Source: Diogma glabrata (lineage: Eukaryota; Arthropoda; Insecta; Diptera; Cylindrotomidae). From it: DNA of 64,000 nucleotides. The DNA lies in assembly GCA_963693315.1 (NCBI GenBank), contig OY856187.1, positions 41,095,242 through 41,159,241 on the forward strand, written 5' to 3'. The position numbers were made by a program, and so were the translations under genes. Positions 36,317-48,951 of this stretch are shown here, in pieces. Positions within the stretch are counted from its first letter, which is position 1, and each line of letters starts with the position of its first letter. The notes beneath the pieces were generated by a model that did no database searches, was not told the origin of the DNA, and worked only from the letters and a program-made list of their open reading frames with translations.

Positions 36317-36388
36317 TGTCGGGATTGAACTCACACTGATCAGAGACATCATAGTTCAAAGCCATCTTACAGACTCAGCCACAGTAGA
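36317..36388 (-). repeat. tRNA-like SINE head or tRNA pseudogene
   Basis: On the minus strand TGGCTGAGTCTGTAAGATGG resembles a pol III A box, and GAGTTCAATCCC about 40 bp on resembles a B box. The arms do not fold into a proper cloverleaf by eye, so it is not called a functional tRNA. Confidence 0.4.
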
Positions 36389-36959
36389 TGAAACAACAAT
36401 GAAACATATTTTAATTTTCTTGTACAGATAATTTCTAAATTGAAACTTCATTATCTCATATTTTTATTTAAATTGAATTCTCCATCTGGGATTATACAAT
36501 TGTAAATTGTATTCGTTCCCGACACGAAAAACACAAAAACTGTTTTAAAGAAGTTTTTCTGAGAGAAAATAAAAAATTCTTTAAAATTGCAAAATTCATG
36601 TGAATTAAAATAATCACTTTAAGCTTAAGCACTCTAAAAATCTCTCAAAACTTTATTTATTTTACACCAAATAGTGTAAAGCTTTTGTTTATTTAACATT
36701 ATACCCGTCGCATATTGTCGGTATCTCATAAGTAGGGAAATTCAAGAAAACTCGTTTTGATAACAACCGTGTTCGATTTGACTGATGCATTTGATACAGC
36801 GAAAAATGTAATACAATTGTTGTTGTTTTTACAGTTGTTTCAGTTACACTAAACGTACCTAACATTCAATTTACATTGTATCATTTTTATTGCAACAATT
36901 ATTTATTTTAATAAGGAAAACATTTCAAAATGTCGTTTTAATTCTATTTCTTTATTCGT
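36389..36959. other. Intergenic, nothing recognised
   Basis: AT-rich; may include the decayed 3' part of the Helitron fragment that follows on the minus strand (ATGCGACGGGTAT near 36712). Confidence 0.35.
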
Positions 36960-37260
36960 GTGCTTGTAGGCACACATTATATTTTGTGTTTTTCCGTCAC
37001 CTAGACGGACGCGTGCACGAATAAATCAGAAGGTATTCTGACGTTAGCTGGCCACATACAGTTGTCCAGATGTGAGAAGTACGGATTCTCCAAATCTACT
37101 TAGTCCACATCCTTGCAGCAATTGTCCTTGTGCTTTGTTGATGGTCATTGCAAAAGCGAGTTGGGATCATTGAAATGCTTGGGAACAGTATATCCCTTTA
37201 AATTTTCCATTCAAAATTGTAGCTTCAATGACATTGTTCATCATCTTTTTCACCGAAAAT
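36960..37260 (-). pseudogene. Helitron helicase C-terminal fragment
   Basis: The minus-strand translation gives NNVIEATILNGKFKGIYCSQ, then QLAFAMTINKAQGQLLQGCG and SGQLYVA. AMTINKAQGQ and GQLYVA are hallmarks of the PIF1-like helicase of Helitron Rep/Hel proteins (rolling-circle transposons). The section that normally lies between the first two blocks is deleted, and the end is out of frame. The Rep domain is absent. Confidence 0.8.
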
Positions 37261-37937
37261 AAAAAAAAAATTTGTGCTATTTCAAAATATTTGACATTTT
37301 TTTTTAATAAAATGTGTTGTGTAGTTGGAATAACAATATGTGTCACAACAACATATAAAACCCTTTAAGACCTAGGTTCCACAACATCATATTTTTAAGA
37401 TGATGAACGCAAATTTCTTATCTTTTGGTTTTTTATATTCTTTTTAAAGAATGGAAAACTAAATAATAAATCCTTTCACATAATAATAAACGACATAGGG
37501 CAATATTTCATGATAAAATGAAGGAAAAATAAAATACTTTTTTTCTTCAAATTTGTAGGAACAAAGCTAAATTGGGTTATTAATTATCCTTATAGCGCTA
37601 GAAGCATATACTAAGATCATGAAAAACATGGTTCAAGGATTAAACACGGCATATTTAATAGTTATATGGAAGCTCATTTCTTCGAGCAAGCGAAAAAGTT
37701 CATTCTTTAAAAAAATATACAAAAATAAAAAATTTGCGTCCATCAACCTCTTAGAAAGCATTTTGTTGATGGGACCTTATTCTTCAAAGGTTGTTATTTT
37801 TTGTTATTGCACACATTGTAATTCGTACAACCCAATACATTTTATTTAAAAAAAACAATAGCGTGTCATCATCATCATCAAAGAATATTTATACTATAAC
37901 TAAGACTAAGGGTGCTTTCGTTGATTGAAAAAATTCA
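37261..37937. other. Intergenic, nothing recognised
   Basis: No gene supported; the 76-codon frame at 37619-37849 has no domain. Confidence 0.35.
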
Positions 37938-38335
37938 TCCGCCGAAACCCCTAAGATATCACTTTGGCTAGTGATATCTCACTGCTATTGCCAGTGGTAT
38001 ACGATATCTCAGGCTAACTCATATGCAAATAGCAGGGACCTAAGTACGCGCCGTTGTCACACCCATAGATCAAACATTTTAAATTTTACAAATCTTCCTG
38101 CGGGAGTATTTAATTAATTCGTTAATGAATTCAATAATGAATTGTTACCGTTTGAAAATTACTATTGCATACGTGTTGCCAGCTAAGTCCCACCATTTTT
38201 AATTAGTTTGTTCATCTGATTGCCATCCGTGTTTGATCAACTATGCTTCTCTGTATAGTATTTGTGCGGCTCCCATTTCGTAATTTTGAGCTTTAAATCG
38301 ATTTAATCGATTGTAAAGTCGGTGTTTATGAACTA
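37938..38335 (+). repeat. Dispersed repeat family A, copy 3
   Basis: The longest copy. Its left half matches 2500-2655 and its right half matches 26040-26300, so it links the three. It immediately precedes a PLE fragment. Confidence 0.75.
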
Positions 38336-38521
38336 TCTTGTGGTGATTACTATAAAAATATTATACGGGCAGACGCGTAGGGTTTTGAAGAAACGCTTTA
38401 AAGCAAATTCTGTGTACATTAAAACAGACCAACCAAATAAAACCCCTAAAGCAAAACATGTTTGGGAAAATAAAATGATTATTTAAATTTCTCAATAGAT
38501 AATATGAGGTAAAAGAAAGAG

Positions 38522-38740
38522 GTGCACGACAGCAATAAATTAGATGCTTTTGAATCCCTTTACATTCATAAGAACATAAACGCAATTAATATCGACAAAA
38601 GCAACATAAATTCAAATTTATTTAGTTTATTTACTAACCACACACGACAATTGGACAAAGCAAGCATAGTGAATTTTCAAAACTTTGACATTAAAAACAA
38701 TGTTTTAAATACATATACGGCACCATCTATTGGCTAGCCC
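38522..38740 (+). pseudogene. Penelope-like element C-terminal fragment
   Basis: The frame reads NKLDAFESLYIHKNINAINI, then NLFSLFTNHTRQLDK, the end of a PLE GIY-YIG protein by comparison with 20065-20165. No RT or GIY-YIG core. Confidence 0.6.
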
Positions 38741-40571
38741 AAATTTATGAGACGTATATCACACTATCAAATATATTGGTCAATAAAAAAAATTTGTCAT
38801 GAAATTGGAGAGTTTAAAGCATTGAATAAATATATAAGGAAGAATAATCACGTGTGGCTTCACGAATATTTTTTGAAGTATGTAATTTGTATATCTGTGC
38901 GTTCTTCATCCATGACATTTGGCATATTTCGTTTTGTATTTTAAAATAAAATGATAGCTTTGATCCGAAATTCTACTTTTTATGATATTCAAATTAAACA
39001 AAATTTATAAAAATTAAAGCTTAAATCAAGAGACGCGGTAGTGTCTTGCGCGCCATGTTTTGAAAGACACTACTAGTATATATACTGTGCACCGAATAGG
39101 TTTTAAAGGTTAAAATTTTCATTTCGAATAATTTGCATTTTTTCTACAACTGTATTCAAAGTTATCAATAAAAGTATATCTTATTTAACTATATGTTTCT
39201 CATTAGTAAAAAAAAGTCAGCATTCATGCTTTTTTCTGAAAGTTTATAAAATCAAAATTTTGCTTTCCCAAACTTTTAGTAAAATTAAAATGTTTTTACA
39301 AATTTTTATACCACGTTAGTAGTAAATGTAGTAAATAAATGTAGTAATTTAGTATCATTTTGGCGAATTTTCAAAAACCAACCAAATGTACAGAATTGAA
39401 AAACACAAAATTATGCGAATTGAAATTTATTATCCCTCAATATTGGTAATATTTAACATATTATGTTTGTATCCAGAAAACCCATAAAATGTTTTATTAA
39501 TATATTAAATGGAAGTTGGTAATTATAAAAGTACTAGAAAAAAGAATATATTTAGAATATGCTTTCAGTAATAAGACCTATTATTGATGTGTTAAGAAAA
39601 CGATGTTGTGAAAACATGTATTTGGTCTATTATGTAAATTTGTTATCTGAGAGAACCCAACAAATGTTATATCGATAATAAATTTTAATTTTTATTTCAT
39701 TTTATTTTAGAACGTTGGTAGTTACTTTGAAGTGATGAGATTAAAAAATAATTTAGTAGGCTTTTAAATTTTGTGTTTTTAAGCTTTATGAGATATAAAG
39801 AAAAGAATTTGAGAAAATTTTATTATTATTTTAAGGGTTCCGTACTTTGAAAAAATAGAACAAAACCCTTATGGTGAGGACTTGATTGTTTATTATCCAT
39901 TCTTCACAACGACTTTCTCACTGAAAATGAAAATATATGTATTTACGTATATTTATGTGGTAAGATAAGGCGAAAATGACAAATATGTGCCGGATTCGAG
40001 ATTGAGGTGATATATAATCGTAAAAACTGAAATTTTTTAAAACTTTCAGTCAATCATAGACTATAAAGTTTATGGAAGACACCAATGGTACTTGGCTGAA
40101 CATAATCAAAAATTTTTAAAAAAATTGTTTAAGTGCGAAACACTTAATTTCACATCTTTTTTCGCACAATGTTGTTTTGTTTATTATTTATTTAGAGTAA
40201 ATAACAATCGATTTAAGCTTTTATGCTATCCTCAAGAACTTTAATAAAATTGTTATGTTAATTTTTTAAAATTATTAGTCAAAGACTATAGTTTTTATGT
40301 GTGTGTTTCCGTTGTGTGTAATAATTTTATTAATTTTCGAATGCATTGCTTTAGACTTATTTTCGAATATTTTTTTACTTTTTCATGAGTTGTTCATGTC
40401 ATGAGTTGAGACCTGTTTACATAAAAACGATACTTTTATTTTTTTAAATATTGCACCTAGGTCCTAGATTGATAAAAAATCGAGAGTAAAGTTCTCTGTA
40501 GAAAACATTTTATATGGACAATAATAATTTGATTCTCCCATATTATATTATAACTTTACAAAAAACAGTCA
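38741..40571. other. AT-rich intergenic DNA
   Basis: No supportable gene in 1.8 kb. A hairpin TAGTGTCTT to AAGACACTA with a GCGCGCCATG loop lies at about 39040-39073 and may be a short MITE end. Confidence 0.4.
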
Positions 40572-41701
40572 AATCGTCGCAAAAACAACCAAAAGGCTGT
40601 AAAAAAGCCGCGCCATGTTTTTCTTTAGCTTGAAACTATCATTTTAACTATAACAAATAAATTCTTGTATCTTATTCTTTACAAAAACTTCTCAAATCAT
40701 AAAGCACTAGTTATAAAATTTCTTAATGGCATTTTGTTTTCTAAACATCTAGCTATATTATATAATTTAAGTAATACTCTAGAACTACATATCATAATTC
40801 TAAAATATATAATAAATATGCACATATATTAAAATTTATTTAAGCAGAGGAAATATAATTTATTTTTTTTTTTCTATAAAAAACCGCTCGCTTTCACTTA
40901 CATATTTCTTGAACAAAAACCTTGGTGCGACCTTTTCTTAATATGACAATAAAGCCAACCGCATAGTGACTATGGTTGACTCATAATAAACATTATATTG
41001 AAATAACCATTGATTAAATAGCAATCTTAAATGAATATCAATGAATGTTAAAATTCAGTACGAAAAGAAATTTATTGATAATGTTATTTCATAGTCATCG
41101 TTATATTGTTATAGTTGCCATTTGCTAGATATTCTTACAACAAATCATGTCTTATATAAAATTAAGCATACCGTAATAATATAAAGGGAATTTCAAATAG
41201 ATTACTATACTTCAGGAAAATTGTAGAAAATATGATACTGACTTAATTAATATAATTAGAAGTCCACTGTTGAATTCATCGGCTTTTCACAGTCGTCTGA
41301 AAATAGACCTTAGGAATGACATTATTAAATTAATTGAGAAAAGGTCGCGCCAAGGTTTTTGTTCAAGAAATATGTAAGTGAAAGCGAGCGGTTTTTTATA
41401 GAAAAAAAAATAAATTATATTTCCTCTGCTTAAATAAATTTTAATATATGTGCATATTTATTATATATTTTAGAATTATGATATGTAGTTCTAGAGTATT
41501 ACTTAAATTATATAATATAGCTAGATGTTTAGAAAACAAAATGCCATTAAGAAATTTTATAACTAGTGCTTTATGATTTGAGAAGTTTTTGTAAAGAATA
41601 AGATACAAGAATTTATTTGTTATAGTTAAAATGATAGTTTCAAGCTAAAGAAAAACATGGCGCGGCTTTTTTACAGCCTTTTGGTTGTTTTTGCGACGAT
41701 T
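40572..41701. mobile_element. Long inverted repeat: 367-bp arms, ~396-bp centre
   Basis: The left arm (40572-40938) starts AATCGTCGCAAAAACAACC and ends at CGACCTTTTCT. The right arm (41335-41701) is its reverse complement with only a handful of differences (for example CGCACC versus CGCGCC near the inner edge). The arms are non-coding. The centre has no recognisable gene. It resembles a fold-back transposon or a non-autonomous element with very long terminal inverted repeats. No clear target duplication. Confidence 0.9.
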
Positions 41702-42964
41702 AATGTTTTACAAAACAATTATTAGTATTTGTGCAGTAGTTTGTTCATAAAATTGAAGTTGCATTAAAATATGTACAAATAATCTTAAATACACTGAAAT
41801 TTGATCATCGAATTTCATATCCATGATTAGAATATTTTTACTAATACTACGCATAAAAAGGGCTTAGAATGATTTTTTAACAAAAACATAAAGTATTTGC
41901 TTACAAAAGCTATTGTTTTCTAGTTTAATTTTATATTTTATTACCCTACATAAATGTAATTTTTCTTAATCCATCGTTGTCAAACCAAATTTCAAACGCT
42001 ATCACAGCTGAATATAAGCTGTTCTTAAAGTAATTCAATATGATTAAAATTTGTGTTGTATGGACAATTAAAAATATTTATATTTGGAAATATAAGGAAA
42101 TATTTTATTCAAACATATTTGGCTTTTAAATTTATATGTAACATTTATTATTTCTCTTATTTGTTTTGAAAATATGCATATGCAAATTGTAACAGTATAC
42201 CACCCAGCTAGAATAGAAATTAGAAGCTTCACTCAAAATGTCTAGTTACTCTTCCTTAGATTTATTCAATGGTGTAGTAAAGGTTGTAAAATAAACTTCG
42301 CTAGTTTTTCATCCAGTTTTGATGACAATTTTGTTTACCTCTAATCGTTCTATTTTAATAAGCAATACAAATAAGAGTATTTTTCAATTTGATATTGATT
42401 TTTGTAAAGTAATATTGAAGATCAATGAAAAATTTAAAAAAATAAATTTAAATTATTGTTTTCTTTAATTTTTACTCTTATTTTTATTCATACTTTATAA
42501 AAACCAATACAATAATTTTTTTACAGGTTTCGATATTTTCTAACACTTCTATAATTAATATATAACCTCCACAAAATTATCAATAATCTTTGGTAACGTT
42601 ATTTCGTTTATTATCAAATAAAACAAAACTTTCTTTACTAAAACATATTTGATAGTCTAATAATGGCTTTATACTAAGTTGAAGTTTACTATCAATTGAA
42701 TAAATTGATTTACGCTGCCATCTGAAAGTTGGCATATGAACCATCCATATTTAGCATTTAATTCGTAATTAAAAAAAATTTAGGCATTTAATCAACATAA
42801 TAACTATCCTATCTCTCAAGCTGGACCATCATACACACATTGTACAACATTTCATTAAGATTGGTTGCGTTGTTGCGGAGTTTATCGTGGACAAACATCG
42901 TGACACGTGATTTTTATATATATAAGAAGATATTAATAGTGTTGAAGCATTCCGATAGTGTTAT
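41702..42964. other. AT-rich intergenic DNA
   Basis: No supportable gene. TCGTGACACGTGATTTTTAT at about 42898 resembles the end of an insect retroelement, from memory only. Confidence 0.35.
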
Positions 42965-42965
42965 A

Positions 42966-43040
42966 CAGTAAAAGCCCAGTTACCCGGAATTCTCGGGGAT
43001 TAGAGCATGCCGGATAATCGAAAAGGTCGGATAATTGAAC
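42966..43040 (+). mobile_element. Tigger/pogo-type terminal sequence
   Basis: After TA, the sequence CAGTAAAAGCCCAGTTACCC with following CGGATAATCG and CGGATAATTGAACG has the style of Tigger-type ends (CAGT start, repeated CCGGATAA motifs). No matching right end was found, so it is a truncated or separate element. Confidence 0.5.
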
Positions 43041-43239
43041 GTAAATGAAATTTTAGGACGATTTTATATTATACTTCATATAAATATTTTGTTAGGATTT
43101 TCTTCAGAATATTATTAAATAAGATACTAGAAACTAATTTTTGTATGTGTGTTTCATGTTGTTTTTAACATTGATTGCAAACAATATTTGATGCAGATAC
43201 AAAAATGAGAAAATGAAATAAATAATAAGAATAGCGATT

Positions 43240-44760
43240 TTCAGCGATTTTTTCAGCAACCTAGAATATGTTTTGAAAAAACATAATTTCCAACCGAAAA
43301 ACATAAACAACACTGATGAAACTGGCATTACAACAGTCATGGATGTGCCAAAGGTCTTATCTTTGAATAATTTTATTTTTAATATTTACTGATATTTTTG
43401 AGTTGGGTTTTCATTTTATGTTTCTTCTAGGTGCTATCCGAAAAAGGTATTAAACAGGCTTCCCAGTGTATTTCAGAGGAGCGTTGTTCACTTGTCACAT
43501 TTGTTGGCTTCATAAATGCAGCTGGTAACCATCTCCCACCAGCGTATATTTTTCCCAGACAACGAAACAAAGCAGTATTTATCAACGGCGGGCTATCTGG
43601 ATGTGTGGGATTTGCGACAAAAAGCGGATGGATGGTTGTGGAAGTATTTTTAGATATTTTAAAACACATCAAACGGAACGTTAACTGCAGTAAACAAAAT
43701 CCCATTTTGTTACTTTTGGACAATCATTCATCACATTGCAGCTACGATTCTATTTTATATTGTAGAGATAATGGCATTGTTCTATTGTCGTTTCCTCCAC
43801 ATACCTCTCATAGACTTCAGCCATTAGATGTGTCTATATTTGGACCATTTAAAACTACTTAAAAGCTGCATTTAATAATTTTATGATTAATAATTGTGGA
43901 AAAAAGATTACTATTTATGACGTGGCTTCATTAACGGATGAACCTTTTAAGAAAGCTTTTTCAACCGAAAATAATTTAAAATGTTTTAGCTCAACAGGAA
44001 TTATGCCATTTAATTCAATGCATTTCTCGGAACAAGATTTTATTGTGCATGACGAAGACGCTTCTCCCAACGTTAACAGTAAGCTACCACCACATGAAGC
44101 AGAATCAATAAATATAACAGCCAATGACAATCAAAATAATATATCTAATCCAGCTGCCTATTTAAGTCCAGAAGTGTTAAGACCAATTCCCAAACTTCAT
44201 TTTAAGCCGACAACAACTCGAACGGGAAAATCACGAATTTACACAAATACGCCAGAAAAAGACCGGATTGAAGAATTAGCAAATAAAAAGAAATCAAAGG
44301 AACAAAAAACTACTAAGAAGAAAGAGCCCAAACTCAAAAAAATTAAGAAAGCAATAGATTTCGAATCAACTTCCGAAAATGAATCCGATACAAATTTATT
44401 GCTTGTGGACTCAGATGATTCTGATTGTTTATTTGAAGAATTCACAAGTTTTGAATCCGACGAAACAAAATTAACTAAACTGGCTAAACTATGCGATGGT
44501 GACGTTATTCGGACGATTTTGATTTAGTTTTAGTAAAATTTGAAAGCAAGCAAAATGTTTATTTTACTGGGGAAGTTATAGAAATTAATGACGTAACTTC
44601 GCTCATAGTACGATTTTTAAGGAAATCTCGTACAGAAATGGTGTTCGTAGATCCAGCTATCGAGGATGTGAGCATGGTTTTGCGACGTGATATCGAGGGC
44701 AAACTTCCAATGCTGGTTCATCCACCCGGAACATTGCGATCAGCTAAAAGATACATTTAA
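43240..44760 (+). pseudogene. pogo/Tigger-like DDE transposase, 5'-truncated and frameshifted
   Basis: Exon 43240-43353 reads FFSNLEYVLKKHNFQPKNI then NNTDETGITTVM (first catalytic Asp). A GT-AG intron (43354-43430) follows, then 43431 onward: VLSEKGIKQASQ, FVGFINAAGNHLPPAYIFPR, LLLLDNHSSHCS (second Asp) and HTSHRLQPLDVSIFGPFK (third Asp). A one-base loss near 43860 puts a stop after FGPFKTT. The next frame continues through NNCGKKITIYDVASLTDEPF to an acidic/basic tail. A second shift near 44510 leads to a conserved-looking C-terminus (DLVLVKFESKQNVYFTGEV, ending LRSAKRYI) at 44758. The N-terminal DNA-binding region is missing. Cut-and-paste transposase of the IS630-Tc1-mariner superfamily, now inactive. 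Confidence 0.88.
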
Positions 44761-44969
44761 AGATACGGATTTAAGATACAGATTTAAATAATTATCTAGT
44801 CAGATAATGTGATAAAATTAAAGACTAATTTTTTATAATTTTATATTTTTATATTTTTTATATTATTTTATTAAATGAAACTAAATGAATTATTTAACAT
44901 TAAATGAATTAAAATGAATGATTTTCTTACGAATTGAGATTTTCTTTTTGAAGAATACCAACTGTCAAA

Positions 44970-45207
44970 TGTGACCCTACTACTGTCAAATGTACCACCA
45001 TAATGGTCTACATTTGACGTTTGGAAGATATATTTTCAATTAAACATTTATGATAAGACAGGTATAAATAGGAGATTAAATCGTCAATAATGTTAAGCAG
45101 AAAACATCTTTATATAATCTAAAAACGGTTTGGGACATTTAGTAACAAAAATAAAGTATTTAGGCGACATTTTACAAATTCGTGTCAAATGTACCCCACT
45201 CTCCCCT
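44970..45207 (+). mobile_element. 3' end of the pogo-like element with GTCAAATGT repeats
   Basis: GTCAAATGT or its complement occurs four times (about 44968, 44986, 45011, 45183). The last is followed by ACCCCACTCTCCCCTAC, which has the form of a pogo-like terminal repeat (GTAGGGGAGAGTGGGG on the other strand). The repeated motif is a plausible transposase binding site. The 5' counterpart was not found. Confidence 0.5.
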
Positions 45208-45655
45208 ACATATAGTTGTATATTAACAACAATGAGTTCAACTAATTTTCTTTACTAATAGTACCAGCTTATATAATCTGTTTAAACTTTAAACTATAAC
45301 AAACAATTTTATGAAAATATAATAATACTCTTATTTCTGTTATTTTAACTAAGTTCAGATATAAATTTCTTAACTTTAATTTTATTATTAATATGCAAAT
45401 ATTTTGCCGTTAAACGTTTCTTTATCATTGACAATAAATAGCTATTTATTTATAAAACTTAATTCAGGATTTCAAATTAATGCTAAAACAATCAATTATT
45501 TCGTTTTGAACATATATTTTTTTTGGAGAGCTAACCTTTTTGATCAATGCATTACATAATATAATTTACTTTTTTATTTTCTTTTTCTTTTTCTTGATTA
45601 TATAAATAAATATAAAAAGTTTACAAGTTTACAATAAGTAAAATTTATTTATATG
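45208..45655. other. AT-rich intergenic DNA
   Basis: Nothing recognised. Confidence 0.4.
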
Positions 45656-45663
45656 ATATATAC

Positions 45664-47675
45664 CAGAGGTGGCCAAGCTTCACTACACGTGGAGCCGCAG
45701 TACAATAATCTCTCGTTACGAGAGCCAACATAAAAAATAGAAAATTTCAAAAGTATCAGTTGTTTGGAAATATTTATTTTATTAATAAAACAAATATGTA
45801 CTTATGGTTATAAATACATACAAATACATATTTAAATTTTGTTACATGACATGCTTGCTGGTAGATGGCATGTTTGTTTGTAGCTTGGCCGTGAATTTTC
45901 TGAAATCTGGTTCATAGTTTGTTAGCGCAGTACGAATTAATTCCGTTAAATGCTCATTTGTAACTTGGTTAGATTCGGTGGTTTGATTTTATAAACTTCA
46001 TTGTTAAAAAAAGTGATTCACAACAATATGTTGTATTGTACCGAATATGGACAGTAATCTGGCAGCAGCTTTTTTCAAATTGAGGTACTTTGATTGAGAC
46101 ACTAGTTTCCAAAACTCATTTGATTTCTTCTTGAAAACTCATCTGATCATTGATCTTCCTGTAGCTCTAGTAATTCCGTTTCTCCTGAGGCACTGTCAAA
46201 TTCAAAATATAACAAGGAATCGATAAGCCCTCGTTTAATAATGTCAATCTCGAATAGATTTACAAGTAAATTAAGAGAAATATTTAAATTATTCAGGTCA
46301 TTAAATCACAAGTAAAAGACTTTTAATAATTCTGTTAATTTACTGAATTCTGTTGATTTACTGTTAATTCACTCAGTTTGTTATCATAACTTTTAGAGAG
46401 TCTGTTCTTCAGACGAGGAAAGTGGTTGAACACTTTTGTTGTTAAATCTCGTTGAAAAAGTTGAATTTTTTTAATAAAACTCAGAATCGTTTGAATAAGA
46501 TCAGTAAAAACGTTATCTTTTCCTTGTGATTCTAGGTTGAGAGATTGCAGATGCTCCATTATATCAGTCAAAAACATACAGTCATTAATCCATTCATCAT
46601 CCTTTAATGCCAGATAGTGTTTTCTTTTTCTTTGAGGAAATGTCTGATAGGTTCCATTAAATCAACAAATCGGCTTAGAACATTATAACCATCGCACAAG
46701 GCAGTAAAATGTTATATCTTAAGGATGATCTTCAAGGACCAGTGATTCGATAAAGTTCTTGAATTGGCGATGGGTTTTTGAATTCGTCCGAATATAGTTC
46801 ACAATTTGTAGCACAGTTTTCATTACGTTTTCGTATTTAAAAATATTTTGCAACTAAATGTTCACGATGAACAATGCAAAGAAGTGGCAAAAATTCGGGT
46901 TTTCTTGGATCATTTTTAATAGACCAATAAAGCCTACATTTTTTTCTAACACTGCAGGTGCTCCGTCAGTTGCTACACTTACCAAGTTATTCAGTGGAAT
47001 ACCTGTATTGACAATATATTATCAAGGGCACTCTTAATATCAATACCACGAGTAGTATTTTTAAGTGCTACCAAATCCAATGGTTTCTTCCTTTACGATT
47101 AAAGATTCGGAAACGTATCGGATAAATACAGCTAACTGTGGGGTGTCTTGTGTATCGATTGATTTGTCAAGGGCTAAGCTGAAAGTTACACTATTTTTTA
47201 CATATATTTGTAACCGCTGTTTAATATCTTTACTTATTTCCGTAATACGTCGCTCAGTGGTATGACGTGATACTGGAACATTGCTAATTAATCTGTGAAA
47301 TTTAATATTTAAAGGATCCAGCATTTTAAAGGATCAATCATAGAAAAACAAACGAATCCAAAAGGAAAGACTTTTGATTTTGAGAAAGATTTTTGTGCAT
47401 TAACTTGAGACAAATACGAAGTAAAGTAGTATCAAACTAAAACAAAGCCGCAAAAAACGCCAATAGTAGTAACTTCGACAGGACGGACCTAAATATAATA
47501 ATATGATTGTATTAAATAATATTATATTAAAAAGCATTATAAATTATGTGTATTACTTCTAATTTTGTTATACAGTTTTTATGAATTATTTAATTTTTTT
47601 ATTTCTTTTCGAGAGCCGGATTTATTCTTTCAAAGAGCCGCATGCGGCTCGCGAGCCGCGGTTTGGCCATGTGTG
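45664..47675 (-). mobile_element. hAT element with exact 8-bp target duplication
   Basis: The left end CAGAGGTGGCCAAGC and right end (reverse complement CACACATGGCCAAACC) are inverted. ATATATAC flanks both sides (45656-45663 and 47676-47683). The 2012-bp element also has GAGCCGC-rich subterminal sequence at both ends, typical of hATs related to GTF2IRD2/FAM200-type transposases. It carries a decayed transposase on the minus strand. Confidence 0.92.
45960..47330 (-). pseudogene. hAT transposase remnant (GTF2IRD2/FAM200-like)
   Basis: Minus-strand frames: VSRHTTERRITEISKDI and FSLALDKSIDTQDTPQLAVF, then IRYVSESLIVKEETIG at 47061-47324. In active relatives the first motif is LDES(T/S)D, so the catalytic-region Glu is Lys here. 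A later block, FLTDIMEHLQSLNLESQGKD and FNHFPRL, lies at 46335-46577. Stops and shifts separate the blocks, and the conserved C-terminal dimerisation part is not recognisable. Inactive. Confidence 0.85.
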
Positions 47676-47683
47676 ATATATAC

Positions 47684-48951
47684 CAATGTAGTTCATTAAT
47701 ATTGTAAAGCACTTATTTTTGCATTATCTCCATTATAAAATATTTTATTTTTAAATACCTATAAAAAAAAAGAAAAAAAAAATTATATTTCTTGATAATG
47801 CCACAATTGGCGAAATCTTGTATTTAATTTAAAAATTTAATAGCATTTAGATAAAGGGTTGATCATTCAATTTGCGAACAGGCTGACAAGAGAGTGTCAT
47901 TAGATATTTAATTAAAAATAAATATTAATTTTCTGCCAATCGATACAAATTTTAAAATTATTCAAAACAGTCCAAAACAATTAATAAAAACAAAATTTGT
48001 GATCTTCACCATAATTACAAAACAATATAGGTACTGTTGTGTGGAATTTAACACCACTTTCGTGCTTCGAAATACCAATTTCCCAAATTTTGTGTAAATA
48101 TACATCCCATATTGCGATTACATTTGTGGGTTCGGTAATACGGTCGATGCACTTTTAAAAATCATCACTGAAATTTGCAAAAATTAATAAAAGGACACAG
48201 GTTAACACCAACTAATAACAAAGTTATTTCGATAATTTGTTAAACATGTCTCTTAATTGAATTAAATTCATTTTAGTTTGAACACAAAAAATTCAATAAG
48301 GCAAAAAGAAATAAAAGTCTTACCTTATCCTGACTTAGCACAATATGAATTTAAAGTTTCTATTTTTAAAGTAATGCTCTTAAAATATTTATTTATTGAA
48401 GCACTAATCTTTCGAACAAACTGCAAACACTTGAACCGCATTGATATGTTTCTTATTATTGCATGCATCATACTTTCCTTTCAGGAATGAAATTGATAAA
48501 AATTAAAAACAAAATCTGTGGGTGTTCAGTTAAAACTAAAAGTTAACATGAGGGGGAACTTAAGGAGGGTCCTTGATTCGTGTGGTTGATTTACCTTTTT
48601 TTTTAATCCAGTCGTTCTCTCCCCAAATTTCTTTTTCCTTTTAATTTTATCTTGTCTGCTCAACTGATGTTAGTATAGGTAAGGCACCATTAGTAAATAA
48701 TTATCCACGACCAATTTCACCTCTGGCCAGAGCAGCCGAAGACCAAAATAGCAGCAGACGTGTGCCCGAAAGCGAATGGTTAATTTTTTTTTCAAATCAT
48801 TTTCTTTTTTGTTTATGAATACTTCGAAACGAAGTAATTAATACCCACTATACTACAGGCTTATATAGATAAATAGAAGCGTCTATTCAATAGTAAAACA
48901 GAGTGTAAATTGCTGAACAATCATCTATTGTAAATATTCTCTGCCACCTTT
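47684..48951. other. Intergenic, no supported gene
   Basis: A 70-codon frame at 48278-48490 and a minus-strand stretch near 48050-48170 look slightly less biased than background but show no domain. A segment at about 48640-48790 is GC-richer and may belong to the 5' part of the LINE remnant that follows. Confidence 0.35.

Noticed and set aside
36317..36388. Functional tRNA gene
   Set aside because: A- and B-box-like motifs are present but a proper cloverleaf could not be drawn; SINE head or pseudogene is likelier.
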